A stretch of DNA of 64,000 nucleotides, from assembly GCA_036169595.1 (NCBI GenBank), contig CM069766.1:3755001-3819000 (forward strand), given 5' to 3'. A program made the translations under genes and the position numbers. The notes under the pieces are model-generated. The model ran no database searches. It saw only the letters and a list, made by a program, of their open reading frames with translations, and was not told the DNA's origin. Shown piece by piece: positions 42,374-59,347 of the stretch (position 1 is its first letter; every line of letters starts with the position of its first letter). Origin of the DNA: Dictyostelium firmibasis. Its lineage: Eukaryota; Evosea; Eumycetozoa; Dictyosteliales; Dictyosteliaceae.

Positions 42374-43380
42374 TTTAATTTTTTTTTTTTTTTTATTATT
42401 ATTAAATAAGTATCTCTTCTTTATCTATTTATCAATATGTTCTATGTATATATTTTGTATCAACTCTATAAATAAATATTATATATGTTAATTATTATTA
42501 TTATTAATATTATTATCAATAATAATAATCGACGCGATTTAGTTTTGTTGGTTTCGAGTTTTTTTTTTTGACTTTTTTTTTTTTTTTTTTTGATTTTTTT
42601 TCTTTTTGTTATTTATATTATTTAAAGTTTATAACCATAAATATAATTCATATATATTGTTATAAGAATGTTGAGATTTTATTAAATAGGCTGTAATTTT
42701 TTATTTAAACTATTGGTTGGAGCTTTTTTTTTTTTCAATTTTTTTTTCAATTTTTTTTTATGATTTCCCAGGTTCGAAAATATCTTTTTCATTTTATTTG
42801 GTGAGTAAAAAAAAAAAAAAAAAATAAAAAAAAAATGAAAAAATTAAAATAAAATAAAAAAATAAAATAAAATAAAAAAAAAAAACTGATCAATGATATG
42901 GTAATTCCATTGGATTAATATTTATCTCCTACAGCTTTACAAAATTTATTTTTATTTCTTGATTTTATTTATTATTTTTGATAGAAAAAAAAAAAAAAAA
43001 AAAAAAGAATCAAATGGGAAAAAAATAAATAATAAAAAAAAAAAAAAAAAAAAAAAAATAATAGTATAAAATAAAATAAAATAAAAAGACAAAAACAACT
43101 AAAATAAATTCTAAAAAAGCAACTTGATTTATGGGCATTATAAAAAAATCCACCTCCAAAATTAGCTCAAAGGAAGGAGAATATTATTATTTACCAAATC
43201 GAGTTATTTTTCCTTTTTTTTTTTGCCTCTCAAAAATTTAATTTTTTTTTTTTTATTTGTTTTTTTGTGACGAAATTAATTTTTATTTTATTTTTATTTT
43301 ATTTATTTTTATTTTTATTTTTATTTTTTTTTTTCATAATTCCCCACTCTTTATCTTTTGTGATCCATTGCAAGCAAATA

Positions 43381-43416
<36 letters not shown>

Positions 43417-43453
43417 CATTACTTATTGTGGATTATTAGAAAAAAAAAAAAAA
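42374..43453. promoter_or_regulatory. divergent promoter region, crl GPCR / SAP-domain gene
   Basis: About 1.1 kb of A/T-rich DNA between divergent starts. AATAATATTATT-type inverted repeats lie near 42495-42530, followed by GACGCGATTTAG, which is the only CpG-bearing word. Nothing else is recognised. Confidence 0.45.
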
Positions 43454-47881
<4,428 letters not shown>

Positions 47882-48212
47882 AAAAAATAATAAAAAAATA
47901 AAAAAATAAAAAAAAAAATATATAATAAAAAAGATTAACAATAAAAAAAATATAAATATATAAAAAAAATAAAAGTAAAAATAAAAATTGGGAATATTCC
48001 TTTTTTTTCAAATAAACTTTTTATTATTTTAATTTATTTATTTTTTTATTTTTTTTTATTTTTTGGCCAAAAAGATATTTAATTTTTTTTTTTTTTATTT
48101 TTTTGGTTCAACAACATTTTATTTTGAAAAAAGTTTAAAATTTTTTTAAAATTTTTTTATTTTTTTTTAGTTTAGTTTACCAGTACTAGTTGAACTTTTT
48201 TTTCTTTAATTT

Positions 48213-48257
<45 letters not shown>

Positions 48258-48377
48258 CTTAAATTAAATTTCACACATTAAAAATAATCTGGGTTTATAA
48301 ATGTTACAATAGGTCAAAAAACAAAAAATAAAGCAAAAAAAAAAAAAATTCAGAAAAAAAAAAAAAAATAAATATAA
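47882..48377. other. intergenic, promoter of the downstream membrane protein
   Basis: T-runs (48209-48257) followed by an A-rich leader. Contains TTTTTGGCCAAAAAGA at 48062-48077 and GTTTACCAGTACTAG near 48175. Nothing else is recognised. Confidence 0.5.
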
Positions 48378-50756
48378 ATGTCTGAAAATAAAAAAGTATC
48401 AACATTATTTTCAAAACTAATTTTGATATTTAATTTAATATTTATAATAAAAGATAACAATAACCACCACTTATGTTATGGAGCTATAATAAAATGGAAT
48501 AATAATACACTTGATATGGATTTTTTAAATCCTTTTGGGTGGGAAAATAATATTGTACCAAGTAATGATGATGACGCAGTAATAGATATCAATGATATAT
48601 TAGTAGTTGGCTTAGAGAATGAAATACATATAAATTCATTATTATTAGAATCAAATTCAAGAATGGCTTCAATTCAACCATTTACAACTAGAGATAATCT
48701 AACCATTGGTATTAACTCATTTTTTCTATCAAAATATACCAAGGCAAGATTAATTTCAAACTATGGTAAATTCAATGGCTATTATCCAACTTCATCATTA
48801 CAAGATACTATAGTCAATAACTTTGGTAATGCACAAGTTAATTTTATAAATTCTTCCGATATGATAACAGTTATTGAATCACCTTCATACTTTTATCAAA
48901 CCTCTCAAATGATAATAGATAATTCAAATGCATTCTTTTATAATACATCATCAATTAATTTATATGATCAATCGAAATCAAAATATTCATCTTCTTCCAT
49001 TAGACATATATCGCAATCTCATATAAATCTATATAATAATTCAGAGTTTATAATTGATAATTCAACTTTATTTATTACTAACGGTAATCAAATAATTTTA
49101 AACGATCAATCAATTTTCACCTCAATAAAAAGTGATATTGTAATTCAAAATGAAAATAGTATTTTAAAAATTTTACCCTCTTCATCACCATCATCGTCGT
49201 CGTCTAATTCAAGCTCATTAAAAAACATTGAATTTAATTATACAAATTTATATTCAACTGATGGTGCAGAAATTTTAATTAATAGAAATTTATGGTTTTT
49301 TAACTCAATATTAATTTCAAATGGCCTAAATTCAAAGAGTACTATAACAAATGGTGATATCAATATTATTGACCTTTCAATCATCTATTCAAATGATGGT
49401 GGTGAAATTAATCTTAAAAATAATTTAAATTCAATAAAGAATTCAATAATGGTAACTCAAGGTGGTGGTAAAATTAATTTATATAATATGATAACTGCAA
49501 CCAATGTATCGATGGAAATCTCTGAAAATGGTAGTTTATTAAATTTAAAACCATTTTCGACGATGGATTTAAATGGTGGCTCGAAAATTAAAATTTCAAA
49601 TGGTGCGCACCATTATATCTCTGAAAATAGTTTTTTAAACTTAACAAATAGTGAATTATTAATTGATAAAAATGGTAATCTATTTCAAAATGGTCCAATT
49701 TTTTTAAATATTGGTAATAAATTTGAAAATAGATTTAAATTTTATTTATCCTCAAATATTTTAACAACATTACCTTTGTCATCAACTTCAACTAGTACTA
49801 CACCCATACCAACTCCTACCGCAACAATAAATAATAATAATACATTAAAAAATTCAAATTTTATAAATAGTTTAATTAATAGTGGTTCAATTTTTATAAA
49901 TAATAAAAATTTAAAATCATTATTAAAACAAAAAATTCAAATTAATATACCAATTATAAATAATGGTACAATTATGGTTGAATCAAATTGTTACTTTTCA
50001 AAGTATCATCAAAATAATAATAATTCTAGATTAATAATAAAAAAAGATTCAACCATTGATAGTAATGAGCATATTCATTTAAAAGCTGGCAAAATCTATG
50101 GGAATGGTAGAATTAATACTTCGATGATTCATGATTTCGGTGAATTAGGTTCTAGAAATGAAACTAGTATTTTAAATATAACTGGTGATTATTCACTTTC
50201 TAGTAATGGTTTAGTGGTTATTTTTATTAACTCTTTAAATGATTTCACTCAAATTCATATCAATGAAACTGCAATCTTAAGAGGTGACATTGAAATCATA
50301 ATTTCCAATAAAATCTCGACCAATAAATTGACTCAATTGGAAGTTGTCAACTATCATGATTTAGATAAAAATAGTATAACCTTTAGAAAAGTTAGATTTA
50401 AAACTTATGATCCTGACACCAGTTTAGAAAGTAATGGTCATGATTGTGCTAGATCTGTTTCTACAGATAGATCTTTTTCTGTTGTACTCATAGATTGTCA
50501 ATCTCCAATTTCAACAGGCGTTGTAATTGGTATAGTTTGTTCTATAGTTTTTATTGTGATTGTAGTTTCAACCTCTTATCATTTTAGAAAATCAATCTCA
50601 AAACGTTTAAAAAAATCAGTTATATCTATAAAATTAAAAAAAACAAATAAAAATAATAACAATAATCAAGAAAATAATGAAGAAAATGAAAATATTGCAA
50701 ACGAAAATGTTACTAACAACGAAATTGTTAGTAACAATGAAAATGTTATTAACTAA
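48378..50756 (+). CDS. large single-pass membrane protein of unknown function
   Basis: Single exon, 792 aa. A hydrophobic N-terminal segment (about 8-24, KLILIFNLIFII) acts as signal sequence. Residues 35-700 are a Ser/Asn/Ile-rich, regularly spaced sequence (units such as INLYNNSEFIIDNSTLFI, NLKNNLNSIKNS) with dozens of N-glycosylation sequons, reading like a parallel beta-helix or adhesin-like repeat. A Thr/Pro stretch lies near 470-490. Two Cys close to the membrane (HDCARS, IDCQSP) precede one transmembrane helix (about 712-735) and a basic, Asn/Glu-rich cytoplasmic tail. Probably a cell-surface or endolysosomal glycoprotein. Function unknown to me. Confidence 0.82.
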   Translation: MSENKKVSTLFSKLILIFNLIFIIKDNNNHHLCYGAIIKWNNNTLDMDFLNPFGWENNIVPSNDDDAVIDINDILVVGLENEIHINSLLLESNSRMASIQPFTTRDNLTIGINSFFLSKYTKARLISNYGKFNGYYPTSSLQDTIVNNFGNAQVNFINSSDMITVIESPSYFYQTSQMIIDNSNAFFYNTSSINLYDQSKSKYSSSSIRHISQSHINLYNNSEFIIDNSTLFITNGNQIILNDQSIFTSIKSDIVIQNENSILKILPSSSPSSSSSNSSSLKNIEFNYTNLYSTDGAEILINRNLWFFNSILISNGLNSKSTITNGDINIIDLSIIYSNDGGEINLKNNLNSIKNSIMVTQGGGKINLYNMITATNVSMEISENGSLLNLKPFSTMDLNGGSKIKISNGAHHYISENSFLNLTNSELLIDKNGNLFQNGPIFLNIGNKFENRFKFYLSSNILTTLPLSSTSTSTTPIPTPTATINNNNTLKNSNFINSLINSGSIFINNKNLKSLLKQKIQINIPIINNGTIMVESNCYFSKYHQNNNNSRLIIKKDSTIDSNEHIHLKAGKIYGNGRINTSMIHDFGELGSRNETSILNITGDYSLSSNGLVVIFINSLNDFTQIHINETAILRGDIEIIISNKISTNKLTQLEVVNYHDLDKNSITFRKVRFKTYDPDTSLESNGHDCARSVSTDRSFSVVLIDCQSPISTGVVIGIVCSIVFIVIVVSTSYHFRKSISKRLKKSVISIKLKKTNKNNNNNQENNEENENIANENVTNNEIVSNNENVIN

Positions 50757-51419
50757 GAAAACTATTAAAATTAGATTGGATTCAATTTTATAATTTTTTA
50801 GTTTACTATTCCCAATTCTACTAAATAATCATTTGTTTAATATGCCATTATGTGGATGATTAATATGTATAGAGTGTTTTAATCAAAAAAAGGAGTTAAA
50901 AAGAGTTTTTTTGTTAAAAGTCTTTAGATCAATACTTCGATTGATAAAAATACTAACCTATTTATTTAATAAAACCAAACCATTTCTCACTTCGACCATG
51001 GGAATGGATATATATACCATATAATCTTTTTAGTAGTTTATTATTTTATTTATACATTTTTTTTTTCTAATAAATTTAAAAGTTGATGGTGTTATAATAA
51101 AAAGATTAAAATTAAATATTAGGATGTATTTTTTTTATTTATAAATTATTAAAATCCATTAAATGAATATTATTAATAATATTGGCGGAACAGGAAAGAA
51201 AGGAAGTTCAAAAATGTCATTTATGGTTCATGTGTGTTAATTTTAAAAAAATTACGTTTAAATTTGAAAATAATTTATAATTTAAAATAATGGATAATAA
51301 TTATAATAAGGAAAAGATTTTAGATAAAAGTAATGTATATGTAAAATGATTTTAGTTCAATATAATGAATTAAAATGTGAATTTATTTAACAATGAAGAC
51401 AAGTTTGTTAATGAAATAA
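50757..51419. other. intergenic between convergent genes
   Basis: 663 bp, less homopolymeric than most intergenic DNA here. A small hairpin ATCAAT-ACTTCG-ATTGAT lies at 50928-50945, and ATTGGCGGAACAGG at 51181-51194 is unusual. No ORF over 20 codons with coding character was found. It could hide a small RNA, but no known motif was seen. Confidence 0.4.
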
Positions 51420-53646
51420 TTAATTGTAAGAACCACCATTGTTGAAGTATGAGTGATGCATTGAGTAATCTGATTTATCTTCTCTTCTATCACTACGGTT
51501 GTTACTATAACCACCACCACTACTACTACCACCACCATAACCACCACGGTTATCATCTCTATTGTGATGACTATTGTATGATTTATTGAATGGACTATTT
51601 GACTTGGAGTTTGATGGACCTTTTGACATACGGAGATTATGAACCATCTTTTCAAACCAATCTGGAATATCTTGATTTGAAGCTTTCATTAATTTCAAAA
51701 GTTCAGCACCAACTGGTTTATTCTTTTCATTAAAGAATGAAATTGCTAAACCCTTCTTTCCTGCACGACCAGTACGACCAATACGATGAACATATACGTG
51801 AATATCGGTAGGTAAATCAAAGTTAATTACAAGCTAATAATTTATAGTTTTTTTATTATAAAAGGTAGTTTAAATAATATTTAGTCAAGGTTAGCAAAAA
51901 ACAACAATAATATGAAGAAAAAAAAAGTTTAAACTTTTTACTTACATTAACATTACCAATATGTAAACCTCTTGAAGCAATATCAGTTGCAACTAAAAAT
52001 GGAGTATTGAAAGATCTAAAGGACTGGAGAGCATTTTCTCTTTCTGGTTGAGTTAAATCACCATGGATACAAGTGGTTGGGAAATTTCTTTGATTTAAAA
52101 AGTAGGTAAGGGTATCGCAAGAACGTTTGGTTTCAACGAAAATGAGACAGAGACCATCGGATTTTAAACCACTTAAATAATCCAATAAATAGCTGTTCTT
52201 GTCATCTTCGACGACGTATTCAATTCTTTGTGTGATATTTTGAGTGGTACCAACAACACCAACCTTTAAGAAGATGTAATTTGAAAGGAAATCAGCGGCG
52301 AGATTTTGGATTTGTTTTGGGAAGGTGGCAGAAAACATAAGAGTTTGACGATCTCTGCAGCCTGGCATATCAAATTCAGAGATGATTTGACGAATTTGTG
52401 GCTCAAAACCCATATCTAACATACGATCTGCTTCATCCAAAACCAAATATTTGATCTTTGAGAGTGAGACACGACCACGCATTAAAAGATCGACGAGACG
52501 ACCAGTTGTAGCTACTAAAATATCACAACCTCTATCCAATTCATTGATTTGGTGGAAAACTTCAGCACCACCATAGATTACGACAGATGATACTGGTGAA
52601 CCGTAAGAGAATTTGTTGGCTTCATCAAAGATTTGTTGAGCCAATTCACGAGTTGGTGCTAAAACGAGAGCACGTGGGCTAGCAGCTCTTGGTACACCTG
52701 GTTTGTATGGTGGTGGAGCTTCTGGAGCACCATCTAACAAGAGACCAGAGATGATTGGGAAAAGGAATGCTGCTGTTTTACCGGAACCAGTTTGAGCACA
52801 TGCCATTAAATCTCTGTTCTTAAGGATGATTGGAAGAGCAGATTTTTGAACTGGGGTTGGTTTGGTGTATTTGGCATGTTTAATGTTACCCAATAAAACA
52901 TCACCCAAATCTACATCGGCAAATGAATTCAATGGAGCACAAATGTGTTCACTGGTTTCAATGGAGATATCATCATCATCGTAGGCATTGAAATCGATAC
53001 CAACGTTGTCATCGTTCTTTTTGAAGATCTCATCAGCTTTGTGTTCTTCAAGATCGATGATTTCTCTCTTCATTTCTGGATGATTTCTGGAGTCTCTAAA
53101 GTTGGCCCATCTGTCATGGTAACGGTCATTCTTGTTGGCTGGTTTACCGAAACTACTGCTGCCACCTCTATTACCATAACCACCACCACCGCTACCGCCA
53201 CTACCTTGATTACCACGAGAGAATGAGTTATTTGGTGAGTAAGAGTAATTATTACCTCTTGGTGGACCTTGGTCTCTTGGACCATTATCCCAACCACCAC
53301 TGGCTCCACTACCGCTAGTATTTCTAGAGAATGATGGACTTTTGTAGTTGTCTCTGTTATCTCTGTAACCACTACCGCTATTTCCACCTCTGTAACCATC
53401 GTCACGACGATCACGGTTGAATGGTGAATCACGATTATCACGGTTATCACGATCATTTGGTGATGGGTAATCATCTCTTGATGAACCTGTACTAGTGTTC
53501 ATCTTGTTTCTACGAGATGGTGGAACATATGGTTCACTTGTTGTTGTTGTGTTGTTTGATGAAGTTGACGAACTCTTATCAGAGATGGTTAACCCTGAGA
53601 TATTCAGGGTAGTTCCATCGTTATCTTTGTTATTTCCAATTGGCAT
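51420..53646 (-). CDS. ddx3: DDX3/Ded1-type DEAD-box RNA helicase
   Basis: Exons 53646-51946 and 51833-51420 give 704 aa. The N-terminus (1-190) is Ser/Asn/Arg/Gly-rich with YVPPSRR and RDNRDN and RGG-like repeats. The helicase core has the Q-motif region ([10 protein letters not shown]), motif I QTGSGKT (about 283), DEAD, SAT, and motif [15 protein letters not shown] encoded by the second exon. The C-terminus is Gly/Ser/Asn-rich ending SYN, again DDX3-like. Ded1/DDX3 unwinds structured 5' leaders in translation initiation and moves with stress granules. The donor GTAAGT after codon 567 splits the core just before LVINFDLP, and reading through it would give a truncated protein with a short A/T-derived tail. 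Confidence 0.95.
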
Positions 53647-54635
53647 AAAATGACTAATTCTTTAAAAAAATTTATCTGTATTTATTTATTTATTCAAAAA
53701 ATAAAAAATTTTGGAAATAAAAAAAAAAAAAAAAAAAAAAAAAGTTAATAAAAATTTTTTTATTTTATTTTTTTTTTTTATTAAAAAAACAAGAAAAACA
53801 ATTTATTAAAAAAAAAAAAAAAACGGTTAATTTTTATTATTTTATTTCACATTTATTTTTTTATTTTATTTTATTTTATTTTTATTTTATTTTTTTATTA
53901 ATTTATTATTTTTTTTATTATTATTTTTTTTTATCTTTATTTTTTTCAATTATTATTATTTTTTTTTTTTTTAACGAATTCGCTTGTTTAATTTTTTTTT
54001 TTTTTTTTTAAAAGAAAAAAAGGAAGTTGGGTGGCGAAAAAAATAAAATTGGATAGCGAAAAAAAAAAAAAAGTTGAAGAGAAAAAAATGATAATAATAG
54101 ACTACAAATAAAAAAAAAAGTTTTTCTAATTTTACAATTTTTATATATCTATATAGATATAATTTTTTTATAAAAAAAAATTAAATTTAAATTTTAAATT
54201 CGAAAAAAAATATATAAATATAACAAAATTAAAATTTTTTAAAAAAAATAAAATAAAATAAATAAATAAAAATAATTAAAAAATTTTAAATAGTTTTTTA
54301 ACACACACACACACACATGCACACACACACACACATGCACACACAAATATATATAAACAACCCACCCCACAAACACTTAATATGGTTTAATTATTCTAAA
54401 AAAGTTTAAAATAGTTTTTTATTTTATTTTTTTTTTACAAATGTTGCCATTTTTAGTAGCGACTATTTTGTTTATTTCAAACAATAAAAAAATGGGAATG
54501 AAGTTTATGTAAAGAGAGAAGAAAAGAAAAAAAAAAGAAAAAAAAAAAAAAAGAAAAAAAAAAAATTATAAGTATTTGAGAAAAACGAACAAATATAAAT
54601 ATTTACCCGCACAGAGGATGAAAATTCGAAAATTG

Positions 54636-54676
<41 letters not shown>

Positions 54677-55080
54677 AAAAAAAAATTTTAAAAAAAAATG
54701 GGGCAAAAAAAAAAAAAATATAAAAATAAATTTGAATTTCGATAGATCCTAAAGGTCTTTTTTTTCTTTTATTATTTTTTTTATTGTTTTTTAAGGGATA
54801 GTTTTTAATTTTTAAAAAGACCCTAAAAGGAATTAGAGTTCAAAAAGGTTTTTTTTATTTATTTATTTTTAATTATTTACTATAAATTATTATTTTTATT
54901 TTTATTTTTGTCATTTTTTTTATTTTTTTTTATTTTTTTTTTTTTTGTTTGGATTAAAAAAATAAAAAAATAAAAAATAAAAAAAATTAAAATACCTTCA
55001 TATGAATAAAATAGTTTCTTAAATCATAGGTTTACTGATTATCTTATTAATTTATTTTGTTATTAAAGGTATATTTTTTT

Positions 55081-55111
<31 letters not shown>

Positions 55112-55201
55112 CATTTTTTTTTTTTTTTTTTATTTTTAATTTTTTTTTTTTATTTTTGATTTTCATTATTTTTTAAATTAAAATAAAAAAAGATAAATAA
55201 G
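53647..55201. promoter_or_regulatory. divergent promoter region, ddx3 / cyclophilin-40
   Basis: 1.55 kb of long A- and T-runs between divergent starts. It holds the CA repeat at 54301-54345, a CCCACCCCAC word at 54361-54370, and a TTACCCGCACAGAGGATG word near 54603. No ORF is supported. Confidence 0.45.
54301..54345. repeat. (CA)n microsatellite with ATGC interruptions
   Basis: Dinucleotide CA repeat of 45 bp broken twice by ATGC at equal spacing of 18 bp. The two CACA...ATGC blocks look like a tandem duplication of a larger unit. Confidence 0.9.
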
Positions 55202-56380
55202 ATGTCGAGTGAAAATAAGAGAGTTTATTTTGATGTTGAGATTGGTGGTAAAAAAGCAGGTAGAATTGTTATGGAATTATTCTTTGACAAGACACCAAAG
55301 ACAGCAGAAAACTTTAGAGCATTATGTACCGGTGAAAAAGGTATTGGAAAGAGTGGCAAACCATTATCCTATAAAGGATCAGGTTTTCATCGTGTTATTA
55401 AGCAATTTATGATTCAAGGTGGTGATTTCACTGCAGGTAATGGTACTGGTGGTGAATCAATCTATGGTGAAAAGTTTGATGATGAAAATTTCATTGCTAA
55501 ACATACTAAAGCTGGTCTTTTAAGTATGGCAAACTCTGGTCCAGGTACAAATGGTAGTCAATTCTTTATCACTACAATTAATACACCACATTTAGATGGG
55601 TAATTATTTATTTATTATTTATTATTTTATATAAATTAATATATTTATTAGAATTCTAATTTTAATTTTTTTTTTTTTTTTTTTTTTTTTTATTTTTTTT
55701 ATTTCTCTCTATCTTAAAGTAAACATGTTGTATTTGGTAAAGTTATTAAAGGTATGAGTGTTGTTAGAGAGATTGAAAATCAACCAACAGTAAGTGATAA
55801 ACCAAATAATGATTGTATTATTGTAGATTGTGGTGAATTAAAAGATGGTGAAGATGATGGTGTTCCAGAGAAAACAGGTGATGATAAATGGGAAGAGTAT
55901 CCAGAAGATGACAATGTTGAAGGTGATGAAGCAAACTTAAAAGTTGGTGAAGCCATTAAAAACATTGGTAACAATTATTTCAAAGAGGGTAAATCAACCG
56001 AGGCAATTGCTAAATATACTAAAGCATTAAGATATTTAGATTGTTGTAGTAATATCGATGGTTTAAAGAATGTTCAAACCATTTGTTACAACAATATGGC
56101 ACAATGTTATTTAAAGGAGAAAAAAGGTTCAGAAGCTTTAAATGCCGCTCAAAAAGCATTACAATTATCACCATCCGATATTAAAGCACTCTTTAGAAAA
56201 GCTAAAGCTTTAACTTTAACTGGGGATTATGAAGATGCTGTAAAAGATTTAAATACTATCATCGAAAAAGACCCAGAAAACAAAGATGCTAAAATCGAAT
56301 TACAAAGAATTCAAAAATTACAAAAAGCAAATGATGCCAAAAGTGCTAAAGCTTTTTCAAAACTTTTTTCTGACGATTAA
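55202..56380 (+). CDS. ppiD: cyclophilin-40-type peptidyl-prolyl isomerase with TPR domain
   Basis: Exons 55202-55599 and 55720-56380 give 352 aa, close to human CYP40 (370). The cyclophilin domain (about 5-170) has the active-site [16 protein letters not shown] and [15 protein letters not shown]. The position of the cyclosporin-contact Trp is His in HLDGKHVVFG, as in other CYP40s, which predicts weak cyclosporin binding. A linker with acidic and Asp/Glu residues (about 178-215) leads to three TPR units (about 220-330) containing [20 protein letters not shown] and ALFRKAKAL, the carboxylate-clamp type that binds the Hsp90 EEVD end. Role: Hsp90 co-chaperone and PPIase in the cytosol. Symbol from memory and not certain. 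Confidence 0.9.
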
Positions 56381-56617
56381 AAAAAAAGAAAAAAGAAAAA
56401 AAAAATACTCAAAAAAATAAAACAAAATAAAATAATATAAAGTAGTCCCTATTTTATAGTTGAAGCAAAAAAATTAAAGATGGTGAGATTTGTGTAATAT
56501 TTTAATTTTTTGATTTGTTTTATTTATTTTTTAAACACTTTGGGATAATTGAAATTATTTTTACTTATTAAATTTTATTTTTTTTGAATTTTTTTTTTTT
56601 TTTTTTTTTTTGCAACT

Positions 56618-56659
<42 letters not shown>

Positions 56660-56739
56660 CAATTTAAAATTTTATATATATTAATTTTAATTTTCATTTT
56701 TTTCTTTTTATTATTATCTATTTGAAAAAAAAAAAAAAA
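56381..56739. other. intergenic between tandem genes
   Basis: T- and A-runs, with the A-run at 56724-56739 serving as leader for the UFL1 start. Nothing else is seen. Confidence 0.5.
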
Positions 56740-59347
56740 ATGGAGGAATTAGAAATTTTAAGAAAAAAATTATATTCAATTCAAAAACAAGATAATAGTC
56801 AAAAATTATCAGAAAGGAATTGTATTGAAATCATTGTTAAAATGATTGATTTAAAGATGATTGATATAATTCATTCATTAGATGGTAAAGAATATATAAC
56901 ACCAAAACAATTGGAAAATGAAATAAAAGATGAAATTCTAAAATGTGGCGGTAGAGTTGTAGTTTGTGATCTTCAATCAATTCTATCGGTTGATATCATT
57001 CATATTGAAGATTCATTAGAAAAATTAAGAAAACGTGATAAATCGATTCAAATCTATCAAGGTGAAATTATGACTCGTTATTATTTAGATTCAATATTAC
57101 AAGAAATTCAAGAACAACTTCAAGAAGTTGGTAAACTTCATATAAATGATTTATCAAATAGATTTTCAATTGGTATTGATTTTTTAATTGATTTAATTGA
57201 GAAAAATTTAAAAAAATTTAATAATAATAATAATAGTAATAATAATAATAGTAATAATGGTAATAATGTTTTTTTAAAAAATATTATATTTGATAATCAA
57301 GAAGTACTTTATACTCAATCACATATTGATAGACATTATCATAAAGTTATTGGTTTATTCTCCTCAATAACTCAACCATGTGTAATTAATCATATAATTA
57401 GACAACATCAAAATCATTATCAATTAAATGAAAGATTGGTACGTCAACAATTACAAGATTTGATATCAAATAAAAGGATTAATGGTTTCATTCAAGGCAA
57501 AGCTAGCAATGCAGAGTTTATTCCAACAATTTTCTCACAATCTAGATCAAAATGGATAGATTCATTCTATCATCAAAATCAATTTATTACATTTGATTCA
57601 ATTTCAAAATTACAAATTAATGATCCACAGTCATTTTTAAAAAACACTTTTAATGATGGTTTATTATTACATTCCTGTTTTATTCATAAATCTTTAATTG
57701 ATAAAATCGATGACAATATTACTGAAATTATTGAAAATTCGAATTGGTTAGATATAATTGTAAGTAAAAAAAATCTTTTATTCAAAATTATTATTGTTTT
57801 TTTTTTTATTTACTTTTTTTATTAATAAAATTGTTTATTTTATTTATTACTTTTTTTCTTTCAATATAAAAAAGCCATTATTACCACCATTAACAAATAA
57901 AGATATTTCAATGATTGTAGAAAATTGTCCAAATATGAAAACAAATAATGCTATACTTTTAGGAGATAGTTTTATAATTAGTAAATCATTTGTTGATCGT
58001 TGCTTTACATTACTTCAAAAAACTATTCAAGAAAGAATGGAAAAACAACAATTGGTTTTGGAAAACATAGCTTCTTCAAATATTAAAAAACAATCACAAC
58101 AACAACAACAACAAAAATCTGATTCTATTGAAACAGTAACACAACCATTAAAAAATAAAGAAGGTTTAAATAATTCTGATGATGATGAGGATAACAAAAA
58201 ATCATCAAAAGGTAAAAATAAAAAATCAAAACAACCATCACAAAATTTAAATGATTCAGATGATGAAAAGAAATCAACAAAAAAGAATAAAAATAAAAAA
58301 CATAAAGATTTTGATGGTGATTCAGATGACGATGATCACTATTCTAAAATTGGAAAAAAAGAAAATAATAATATTAAAAAAATTGATCATTTAAAAGAGA
58401 TTAATCAATTATTAACTAAATGGTATGAAAATATGGAAGAGGAATTGGTTCAATCATTATCTCAATATCTTAGACCATTGGTTAATCAAGCATGGGAATC
58501 AATGGTAAAAGAAGCTAAAGAGAAATTAGAAAATGAAGCACAAAAACAAAGAAAACAACAACTTCAACAATTAAATGGTCATTTCTTTTCATTGTATAAT
58601 AGTTTTTTATTATTTAAAAAAGGTTTACTATCTTTAGGTGATCCAAAATCTTTAGATGAGGAAAAAACAATTACAGCATTGGAAAAACATCTTTTAAAAA
58701 CTGTTTGCACAAATATTACAAATTTATTGATAGAGATTAATGCAAGCTATCATATGTTGGATAAAACCACATTTGAAACAACATCTGAACGTACTTTAAT
58801 GCTTTCACAATTTCCACCACAACTTTCTAAAAATTTTGAAAAACTAATTCAATCTTTAAATAAATCAACTTTAAATGATTTCATTGATTCATTAGATAAA
58901 ATTTGTTCTCAATCTCAAATTAAATTAAAATCTTTAGATAAAAAATTAGAAAAGTAAGTTTTTTTTTTTTTTTTCTATTAAAACTTGTATTAATTTTTTT
59001 TTTTTTATTATTTTAAAAGGCAATTATTAAGCGAAAATCAAAATGAATTAGAGGAACAATTTTTAAATGAAATTGACATTGGTAATCAATTCCAAATAAT
59101 TGTTAATTTAATGTATATCAGATATAAAAATAATTATATTTTTTCACCACCGCGTTTAATTGGTAAACTTGTTTCAAGCTTGGTGATTGATAGTTCAATT
59201 GATAAAGAAATTACGGCAAGACTAACAAAACTTCATCAAGAAATAGTTAGCCTAATTACAAATAATAAATCAAATGAACTTTGTGATAATGATAATACTG
59301 AATTAAATGATAATATAAAATTCTTTAAAGATTTAATTTTAAATTAG
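56740..59347 (+). CDS. UFL1, E3 UFM1-protein ligase 1 homologue
   Basis: Exons 56740-57759, 57875-58953 and 59020-59347 keep phase and give 808 aa (human UFL1 is 794). The start MEELEILRKKLYS follows an A-run. The N-terminal winged-helix region has the conserved KEYITPKQLENEI and GRVVVCDLQSILSVDIIHIE segments, followed by GEIMTRYYLD. The middle contains a Lys/Ser/Asp-rich disordered insert (about 415-500, DDDEDNKKSSKGKNKKSK-like), and the C-terminal half is helical with the EELVQSLSQYLRPL segment. UFL1 with DDRGK1 transfers UFM1 to ribosomal and ER substrates for ER-phagy and ribosome rescue. No RING or HECT motif is expected in this ligase and none is seen. Confidence 0.9.

Noticed and set aside
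51383-51655. 90-residue minus-strand frame at the end of ddx3
   Set aside because: It is a shifted frame of the Gly/Ser/Asn-rich helicase tail.
53070-53474. 134-residue frame within the ddx3 N-terminus
   Set aside because: Shifted frame of the RGG/Ser/Asn-rich region and rich in Val/Thr only because of codon repeats.
57794-57874. Hydrophobic start of the second UFL1 frame as a new membrane protein
   Set aside because: The hydrophobic part is the translated T-rich intron; the exon begins at 57875 with PLLPPLTNK.
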